From Dryocosmus kuriphilus (Eukaryota > Arthropoda > Insecta > Hymenoptera > Cynipidae): DNA of 64,000 nt. Below the pieces are notes generated by a model. That model did no database searches. It was not told where the DNA came from and was given only the letters and a program-made list of their open reading frames with translations. The DNA lies in contig CM076190.1 of the NCBI GenBank assembly GCA_038277395.1, positions 240,851,256-240,915,255 on the forward strand, written 5' to 3'. Of this stretch, positions 55,585 through 64,000 are shown one piece after another (within the stretch, counting starts at the first letter, position 1; every line of letters starts with the position of its first letter). Position numbers and translations under genes: made by a program.

Positions 55585-55668
55585 ATGAAATCCAAGCATA
55601 TTAGAAGAGCGAGTATGATAACGACTATTAATCATATTGCAAAATTTTTCAGAGCATTCATTACTTAG
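55585..55668 (+). other. Upstream ORF in gene C leader
   Basis: 27 codons from ATG 55585 to TAG 55666-55668, ending 5 bp before the gene C start at 55674. Gene A also has an upstream frame, with a different sequence and an overlapping stop. Confidence 0.3.
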
Positions 55669-55673
55669 AAAAA

Positions 55674-58600
55674 ATGAGAACAGTCATTGGGATTTCGTTT
55701 TTCACTTTAGTGATTTTCACTAATTTTGCTGGTAAGTATAATAATATCTGTAATTTGCATTAACAGAATTTTTAATTAACGTATATTTATTTCCTATCTA
55801 AAATTCTTTAAATAAAATTTTTTTTTTCCTATTTACATAAAGTTACATAAGTACAATAATAAGTTACATAACACATCTTCATTTATTTGAATCGAATTTA
55901 CCGTAAGTTTTGTTTTTCCAAATTTTTATTTAACCCAATTTTTATTAGAATAATTTTCATTTTTTCGAGTTACCATTTTACAATTCAAGAATTTGGAGTC
56001 ATTTTACGAAAGTAGAAGCAATTAAGGAATTTTTCGTCAAATCCAAGGAATTCCACAAAATTAAAAAATTGCAGGAGATTTTCAAATTCCAAATTATTCC
56101 AGTAATTTTAAAGAATTACAATGAATTCGATGAATTTCGGGGAATTAGAATTCCAATTAATTAAAATTTCTTGAATTCCCCAAAGTCCAATTGAGTTTCC
56201 AAAACCTCTTTCGAAAAAAGAAATTGAAAATAATTCAATGAATTCATAAGAATTGACTGGATTTGAAACAACTGAATAGGTTTGAAAGGATTCAAAGAAT
56301 TCACAAGAATTCAATGAATTCAAAGGAACTTAATAAATTCAAAAGAATTAAATGGATTCAAAAGAACTCAATGAATTGAAAAGAATTCAATGAATTCAAA
56401 ATAACTTAAAGAATTCAAAAGGTTTCAATGAATTCAAATGAAATCAATGAACTTCGGAAATTTCTTGAATTTCCAGAATTCCTCGAATTTATTGAATTTC
56501 TTTTCTTCAACTTGATTTTATTTTTTTGTAATGCCTGACATTCCTTGGATTTCCTTAAGTCCTTCGGAATTCCTTAAATTAATTGTATTTTTTCTGAATT
56601 TCTTGACTTCCTCGAATTCAGTGGATTCTTTTTAATTGAACGAATTTCTCCAATTAATTAAACTTTTTTTAAACTCCCAAAAGTCCAGTTGAATTTCTAA
56701 AAATCCTTTCGAAAAAATAAATGGAAAAAATTAATTGAATTGAAAAGAATTGAATGGATTTGAAACAATTCAGTGAATCCAAAAGAACTCAATGAATTGA
56801 AAAGGATTCAATGAATTCATAAGAATTCCATGAATTTAAAAGAATACAATACATTCAAAAGTATTCAATGAATTCTAAGGAATCGAAGAAATTAAAAAAA
56901 AAATCAATGGATTCAAAAGAAATTTATAAATTCAAGAGAATTGAATAAATTTTTTAAAAAATTCAATGATTTCAATGAATTAAAAAGAATTCAATGAATT
57001 CAAAAGAACACAATGAACTCAAAAGAATTCAATGAATACAAAAGTACTTAATGAATTCAAAAGAATTCAATTAATTCAAAATAACTCAATGAACGCAAAA
57101 GAATTCAATGAATTCAAATGAACTCAATGAATTCAAAAGAATGCAATGAATTCAAATGTATTCAATGAATTCAGTTCCTTGGAATTCCTCGGTTTACTTG
57201 GAACTCTTTAATTCTGTGGAATTCATCAAATTCCATGAATTCTTCAAATTAATTGAACTTCTTCTTTAATTTTCTGAATTCCTCGAATTCTGTGGAATTT
57301 TCTCATTTCTCTGAATTTCTCCAATTGATTAAAAATTTTTGAATTCCCCAAAGTGCAATTGAATTTCCAAAAATCCTTTCGAAAAAAGAAATTGAGAATA
57401 ATTCAATGAATTCTCAAGAATTGACTGGATTTGAAACAGTGGAATAGGTTTGAAAGAATTGAAAGAATTCAAAAGAACTCAATGAATTCAAGAGAGCTCA
57501 GTGAATTCATAAGAACTCAATGAATTCAAAAGGATTCAATGAATTCAAATTAACACAATGAATTCAAAAGCATTCAATGAATTCAAATGAATTCAACAAA
57601 CTTCCGGAATTTCTTGAATTTCCTGAATGCCTCGAATTTATTGAATCTCTTTCCTTTAAATTCATTCTATTTTTTTGTAATGCCTTAAAATTCCTTGGAA
57701 TTCGTTAAATTCCTTGGAATTTCTTGGTTTCCTTGGAACTCTTCGATTCCTACGGATTCATCAAATTCCATGAATTCCTCGGATTAATTGTATTTTTCTG
57801 AATTTCCTGAATTCCTCGAATTCAGTTAATTCATTTTAATTCTCTGAATTTTTCAATTAACTAAACTATTTTCAGTTCCTTAAATTCCAACTGAATTTTT
57901 AAAAATTATTTCGAAAGATAAATGTAAAAGAATTCAATTAATTGAAAAGAATTCAATTAATTGAAAATAATTGAATGGATTTGAAAGAATTTAATGAATT
58001 CGAAACAATTCCATGAATTCAAAAGGACTCAATAAATTCAAAAGAATTCCATGAATACAAAATAACTTTATGAATTCAAAAGAATGTAATAAATTTAAAA
58101 AAATTCAATGAATTCAATGAGTTAAAAAAAATTCAGTGAATCCAAAAGAACTCAATGAATTCGAAAAGCTTAATGAATTTAAAAGAATTCAATGAATTCA
58201 AATGTATTCAATGAATTCAGTTCCTTGGAATTCATTTAATTCCTTGGAATTCCTCTGTTTACTTGGAACTCTTTAATTCTTTGGAATTCATCAAATTCCA
58301 TGAATTCTTCAAATTAATTGAACTTCTTCTTTAATTTTCTGAATTCCTCGAATTCTGTGGAATTTTCTCATTTCTCTGAATTTCTCCAATTGATTAAAAA
58401 TTTTTGAATTCCCCTAAGTGCAATTGAATTTCCAAAAATGCTTTCGAAAAAAGAAATTGAGAATAATTCAATGAATTCAGAAGAATTGCCTGGATTTGAA
58501 ACAACTGAAAAGGTTCGATAGGATTCAAAGAATTCAAAAGAATGTAATGAATTGAAAAGAATTATATATATTCAAAAGAATTCAATGAATTGAACAGAAT

Positions 58601-61380
58601 ACAATATATTCAAAAGAAATGGTTGTGTTTGAAAGAATTCAATGATTTCAAAGAAAATTCAATGAACTCAATGAATTAAAAAAAAAAGTCAATGAATTCA
58701 AACTAATTCAATGCATTGCAATGATTCCTTGAATTTCCTGAATTCCTCGAATTTATTGAATTCTTTTTTTTTAAATACATTCTGTTTCTTTGTAATGCCT
58801 CAAATTCCTTGGATTTTCTTTAATTCCTTGGGATTCCTCAGTTTACTTGAAAATCTTCAATTCTCTCGAGTTTATCAAATTCCATGAAATCCTCAAATTT
58901 ATTGATTTTTTTTTTAATTCCTTGAATTCCTCGAATTCACTCGAATTTTTTTAATTCTCTGAATTTCTCCAATTAATTTAATTCTTTTGAACTCCACAAA
59001 GTCCAATTGAATTCTCAAAAATCCTTTCGAGAAAAGAAATTGAAAATAATTCAATGAAATCGCAAGAATTGACCGGATTTGAAACAACTGAATAGGTTTG
59101 AAAGGACTCAAAGAATTCAAAAGAATTCAATGAATTGAAAGAAATTCAATATATTCCAAAGCAATTACTGTATTTGAGAGAATTTAATGAATCCAAAGAA
59201 GATTCATTGAATTCAATGGACTCAAGCAAAATACAATGTACTCCAAAGAATTTAATGAATTCAAAAGAATTTGATGAATTCAAAAGAGTTTAATGATTCC
59301 AAAAGAATTTGATGAATTCAAAAGAATTTAATGAATTCAAAAGAATTCAATGAATTGAAAAAGCTTCAATGAATTCCGAAGAATTCAATGAACTCAAATT
59401 AATTCAATGAATTAAAAAGAATTCAATGAATAAAAAAGAATTCAATGAACCCAACTGAATTCAATGAATTCAAAAGAATTGAATGAATACAAAGGAATTG
59501 AAAACACTCAAATGAAATCAGTGAAATTCCTGAATTTCTTGAACATCCTGAATTCATAGAATTTATTGAATTCCTTTTCTTCAAATTCATCTATTTTTTT
59601 TAATGCCCCAAATTCTTTGGAGTGCCTTAAATTCCTTGGAATTCCTCGGTTATTTGGAACTCTTCTAGTAATTCGGATTCATCAAATTCCCTGTATTCCT
59701 CAAATTCATTGAATTTTTCTGAATTTCCTGAATTCCTCGAAATCAGTGGATACATTTTACTTCTCTGAATTTCTCCAACTAATTAAATTTTTTTGAATTC
59801 CCCAAAAGTGAAATTGAATTTTTAAGAATATTTTCGAGAAAAGAAGTTGAAAAGAATTTAATAAATTTACAAGAATTGACTGGAATTGAAACAATTGAAT
59901 AGGTTTGAAAGAATTCACAGAATTCAAAAGGATTCAATGAATTAAAACAATTCAATATATTCAAAAGAAATGATTGTAGCTGAAGGAATTCAATGAATTC
60001 AAAGAAAATTCAATTAATTCAATGAATTCAAAAAAAATTCAATGAAGGCAAAAGGATTTAATGAATTCGAAAGAATTTTATTAATTCAAAAGTATTTAAT
60101 AAATTCAAAAGAATTAAATGAATTCAAAAAATGTAATGAATTCAAAAGAACTTAATGAATTCAAAAGGATTCAATAAACTGAAAATGATTCAATGAATTC
60201 CGAAGCTTTCAATGAATTTCGAGGAATTTAATGAATTCCGAAGAATTTAATGAATTCCGAAGATTTCAATTAATTCCGAAGAATTCAATTTCTCCCGAAG
60301 AATTAAATGAACTCCGAAGGATTAATTGAATTCCGGCGAATTCAATTACCTCAAATGAATCCAATAAACTGAAAAGAATTCAATGAATACAAAAGAATTC
60401 AATGAACTCAATTGAATTCAATGAATTGAAAAGAATTGAATGAATAAAGAGAAATTAAATGAACTCAAATGAATTCAGTGAACATCCTGAATTCAATGAA
60501 CATCCTGAATTTCATGAACATCCTGAATTCCTAGAATTTATTGAATTCCTTTTCTTCAAATTCGCCTTGTTTTTTTTTAATGCCTCAAATTCTTTGGAGT
60601 TCCTTAGATTCCTCAGAACTCCTCGGTTTACATGGAACTCTTCAAATAATTAGGATAATTCAAATTCCCTGAATTCCTCAAATTAATTGGATTTTTCTGA
60701 ATTTCCTGAATTCTTAGAAATCAGATGATTCTTTTTAATTCTCCGAATTTCGAAAACTAATTAAATTTTTTTGAATTCCCCAAAGTTCAATTGAATTTCT
60801 AAGAATCATTTAAAATTAGAATTGGAATTCCTTGAAATCCTTGGAATCTTTGGAATCCATTGGAATTCCCTCAAGGTATCTTGAAATTCTTGAAAATTCT
60901 AGAATTCCTCTAAACAGCTTTAAATATATCGAAATCCTTTTAATTCAGTGAAAAAACTTTCTTTTTGCAGAATCATTTATACTATATTCATCATGGCTGC
61001 TGCCGCCCCCCTCCTTCCATCTTGACGCTCAGTATTTCGAAGCAAGTCAAGGCGTACATCGAGATTTACCAAGAACCACTTTTATGGTAGCAGTAGAGGG
61101 GGAAGGAGATAACAGGTACATCATTGGCGCAATTTTTCAGAATAAGTTACGTCCATTCGTAAATTTTAGAGGGGAACAACTTCAAAGATTTAAGATAAAC
61201 GCAGATAACAATAACAATGTACCAATTCCGGCTGGGGATCCACTGGATCAGCGATTCCACCAACAATATCTCGAGATGCAAAACATTAGTTACGCCGACA
61301 GTGCCTTGCTGAGAATGATGCACTACATTAGACGAAATGGCCGTCCTAAGATTAATAGCGTTGTCCCTTATCCAAATTAA
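55674..61380 (+). CDS. Gene C: small secreted protein, two exons (paralog of gene A)
   Basis: Coding exons 55674-55731 and 60971-61380, joined by a phase-1 intron of 5239 bp (donor GTAAGT, acceptor CTTTTTGCAG), give about 155 residues. Signal peptide MRTVIGISFFTLVIFTNFA. The mature part has no cysteine. Conserved with gene A: the FHLD motif, VAVEGEGDNRYIIGAIF, the PFVN-RG-RFKI segment, VPIP, then GRP...VVPYP. Compared with A it is one residue longer, with Asn/Gln-rich changes (ADNNNNVP). The product is predicted to be secreted. I recognise no domain; a secreted effector, venom or salivary protein is a guess only. Confidence 0.78.
55732..60970 (+). repeat. Gene C intron, GAATTC-rich higher-order repeats
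   Basis: Dominated from about 56220 by AATTCAATGAATTCAAAAGA arrays alternating with opposite-strand blocks (GGAATTCCTCGGTTTACTTGG). A composite unit of roughly 0.7-1 kb recurs about six times (landmark TTTACTTGGAACTC near 57192, 58258 and 59650 with variants). Opposite-sense blocks could pair in the pre-mRNA. No exon found. Confidence 0.75.
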
Positions 61381-62095
61381 AAAAATAGTTTACCAGGTTT
61401 GACCCAGGATTGGTCCAGGTTCGATTCAGGTTTGTGCCAAGTTTAATCTTGGGGTTTCCAGAATTAACCCAGGATTGAGCCAGGTATGATCCAGGATTGT
61501 GCCTGGTTTAATCCAAGTTTGTGCCTTGTTTGTTCTAGATTTTGACAGGATTAACCCAAGGTTGGGCCAGATTTCACCCAGGATTGAGCCAGGTATGACC
61601 AAGGATTGTGCAAGGCTCAATCCAGGTTTACCAGGTTTGACCTAGTTTTCGCCAGGTTTGGCATAGGTTTTGCTAAGCCTAACCCAGGATTGAGCCAAGT
61701 TTGGCTCCGGCTTCCACAAAATTTGGCCCAACATTACACATGATTTTGACCAGGATTACTCTAGATTTTGTTCAAGAGTCTATCAGCTATGCTCCAGGTT
61801 CGACAAATGTTTTTCCAGAATCGAAACAGCATTGTGCCATGCTTGAGCCACCATTGTGCCAGACATGGCCAAGAAATTTTTCATCTTTGCATCAGGTTTA
61901 GTCCAGGACTGCGCCAGGTTTGTGCCATTATTACGCCAAATTTGGTCCAAGATTGGACCAGGTTCGAATCTGTATTGCACCAACTTTGGTCTATAACTTT
62001 TTCCGTTCTAATTCAATTCTTAATATTGTATTGAAAACTTTAGTGCCAAAACAACACCTATTTCTCATAAATAAAGATTATATGTATTGAATTCG
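61381..62095 (+). other. Gene C 3' UTR with CCAGG repeats and poly(A) signal
   Basis: About 600 bp of imperfect repeats (GACCCAGGATTGAGCCAGGT-like) and then AATAAA at 62070-62075. Open frames here on either strand are translated repeat. Confidence 0.65.
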
Positions 62096-62334
62096 TTATG
62101 GATTTTGCATTCCTATTCTAATTCCTTCTTCCTATTTATAATTATAATTTTTGTTATTATGTTAAGACAACAATATAACCTAAAATTGTTAAAAAGTTAT
62201 GAATTTTCCTTGAAATTTAACGATTTTTACTAAAAATATTGATTTTGTTTGAAAACTTCAACATAACCTGAAGTTATTCAAAAGTTCTGAATCTTCTTTG
62301 ATATAAAACTTTTTTTATTAAAAATACCAATTTC
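62096..62334 (+). repeat. Conserved 3' flank of the duplicated locus
   Basis: TTGAATTCGTTATGGATTTT onward matches 37232-37480 and about 20506-20760. This marks the right boundary of the duplicated segment before satellite resumes. Confidence 0.7.
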
Positions 62335-64000
62335 CGACAAAAAATAACGAAAACATGCGATCTGTAAAAGTTAGTTGTAGTTCTTTTCGTTTTTTCATAA
62401 AAAATTACAAACTTTTACCACAAGTGCAGAAAATTACGAACGTCTACATTACGAAAATTTACGCTTTTCAAAAAACATCTGTAGTTTTTCATAGTCTATA
62501 TTAGAAAATAACCAATTTCTCTACACAAAATAACAAATTTCTGCGCGAAATAATTTTCTAACAAAACTTCTAGAAAATCATGAATTTCTAAGAAAAATAA
62601 CGAAAATTTGCGATTTTCAAAGGATAATTGTAGTTTTTTTAGACTTTTTCTTAAAAAATTACACATTTCTACAGCAAATTAAAGAAAATTACGATTAAAA
62701 AAAAAAACAAAGATTTGCGATCTGAAAAATCTAACTGTAGTTTTTCATAGTCTTTATTAGGAAATAAAGAATTCTAAAAAGAATAACGAAAATTTACGAT
62801 TTGCAAAACCGAACTGTATTTTTTCTTACTATTTTCTAGGAAATCACAAATTTCTAAAAAAAAAGAATAACAAAAAGCGATTTGAAAGAGCTAACTGTAG
62901 TTTTTCAAAATATTTCCTAGAAAGTTACTTTGAAAAAAGCGAAGAATTGCGATTTACAGAAGCTAATTGTAGTTTTCAGGTAGTTTTTCAGTATTTTTTC
63001 AGTTTTTCAGTAGTTTTTCAGAGAATTTGAGAAATTCCAGGAAATAACAAATTTGGAGGAATTTCCAAGTTCGAAGTTATTGCAGGAATTTCAAGGATTT
63101 TCAAATAACTCGAGGAATTTCAAGGAATTTGAAGGATTTAAGGGGAACTACCATATTCCAGTATATACGATTTGGAAGAACTAATAGTAATTTTTCTTAA
63201 TATTTCTAAGAAAGTTACAAATTAAAAAAAAAGCGAAGATTTTGAATTTGCAAAAGGTGATTGAGGTTTTCCATAGCATTTCCTAGGAAATGACAAATTG
63301 CTACAAAAAAAAAAAAATAACGAAAAGCGATTTGAAAAAGATAATTGTAGTTATAATTTCCAAATTCAAATTTATTGCAGGAATTTCCATGCTTTTCAAA
63401 TAATTTGAGGAATTTCAAGAATTTTTAAGGAATTTGGTGGAATTTGAAGGAATTTAAAGGATTTCATAACAACTGAGAAATTCCAATATACTTAATTTGC
63501 AAAAACTCATTGTAATCTTTTCATAATATTTCTAAGAAAGCTACGAACTAAAAAAAGACGAAGATTTGGAATTTGCAAAAGCTAATTGAGGTTTTTTCTA
63601 GTATTTCCTAGGAAATTACAAGTTCCTAAAAAAAATAACGTAACACGATTTGGAAAAGCTAATTGCAGTTTTTCAAAATACTTTCTAGAAAGTTACTTTG
63701 AAAAAAGCGAAAATTTGCGATTTATAGAAGCTAATTGTAGTTTTTCAGATAGTTTTTCAGTATTTTTTCAGTAGTTTTTTAAGGTGTTTGAGAAAGTCTA
63801 CGAAATTATGCAAGGAATTTACAAATTCGAAGTTATTGCAGGGATTTCAAGGATTTCCAAATAATTCGAGGAGTTTCAAGGAATTTAAAGGATTTCAAGC
63901 GAACCATCAAATTCCAGTATATTTAAGTTGAAAAAACTAATTGGAGTTTTTCTAATATTTCTAAGAAAGTTACCAATTTAAAGAAGAAACGAAAAGTTGA
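62335..64000 (-). repeat. AT-rich satellite mixed with GGAATTTCAAGG blocks
   Basis: Reverse-oriented monomers interrupted by short stretches of GAATTTCAAGGATTTTCAAA type (about 63010-63150, 63360-63480 and 63790-63920). A composite unit of about 730 bp with repeated GTAGTTTTTCAG motifs recurs (about 62980 and 63740). No gene to the window end. Confidence 0.8.

Overview
The window looks like a repeat-rich arthropod nuclear genome, most likely an insect. The evidence is two Ty3/Gypsy retrotransposons, a Tc1/mariner-type transposon whose protein has an insect-type N-terminal domain, TCAGTG initiators, GT-AG introns, AATAAA signals and many kilobases of AT-rich satellite. A hymenopteran is my guess only. 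I see no bacterial genes, CRISPR array, rRNA or tRNA gene.

Layout. 1-3032: AT-rich satellite, forward orientation. 3038-13417: a Gypsy element on the minus strand (element 1) with two long LTRs, a 5-bp target duplication AAATT, decayed gag-pol and a tRNA-Lys-like primer site. 13423-15790: satellite, forward. 16110-20430: gene A, a two-exon gene for a small secreted protein. 20510-21327: shared 3' flank and reverse-oriented satellite. 21328-22887: non-satellite block with five tandem hairpins. 22888-24731: reverse satellite. 24732-33560: a second, diverged Gypsy element on the plus strand (element 2), with a truncated 5' LTR and a clipped 3' LTR. 33561-36650: reverse satellite. 36650-37480: a third copy of the gene A locus with all coding sequence deleted. 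37480-38820: satellite. 39485-42602: Tc1/mariner-type transposon with about 0.4-kb terminal inverted repeats and a frameshifted transposase. 42614-45673: two tandem 1.5-kb TG...CA repeats (LTR-like, minus orientation) carrying collinear hairpins. About 46020-47268: an LTR fragment of a third Gypsy family. 47268-55330: dimeric satellite. 55330-62335: gene C, paralog of gene A. 62335-64000: satellite.

How the parts relate. Genes A and C and the erased copy B form a tandem family of one locus type spaced about 20 kb apart. Each has the same core promoter, the same 3' UTR built of CCAGG-type repeats and the same downstream flank; the intact copies have introns full of GAATTC-rich repeats. Satellite blocks separate the copies and transposons have landed in the satellite.

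Best candidates for new biology. First, a conserved open reading frame inside the LTR (U5) of the Gypsy elements, seen in three diverged families, which would be the first ORF on the genomic RNA. Second, two unrelated sets of tandem hairpins (21.8-22.4 kb and 43.2-45.2 kb) whose stems change on both sides while loop or flanking sequence is kept. Third, the secreted-protein family itself, which I do not recognise. All similarity statements come from reading the sequence by eye; no database search was run.
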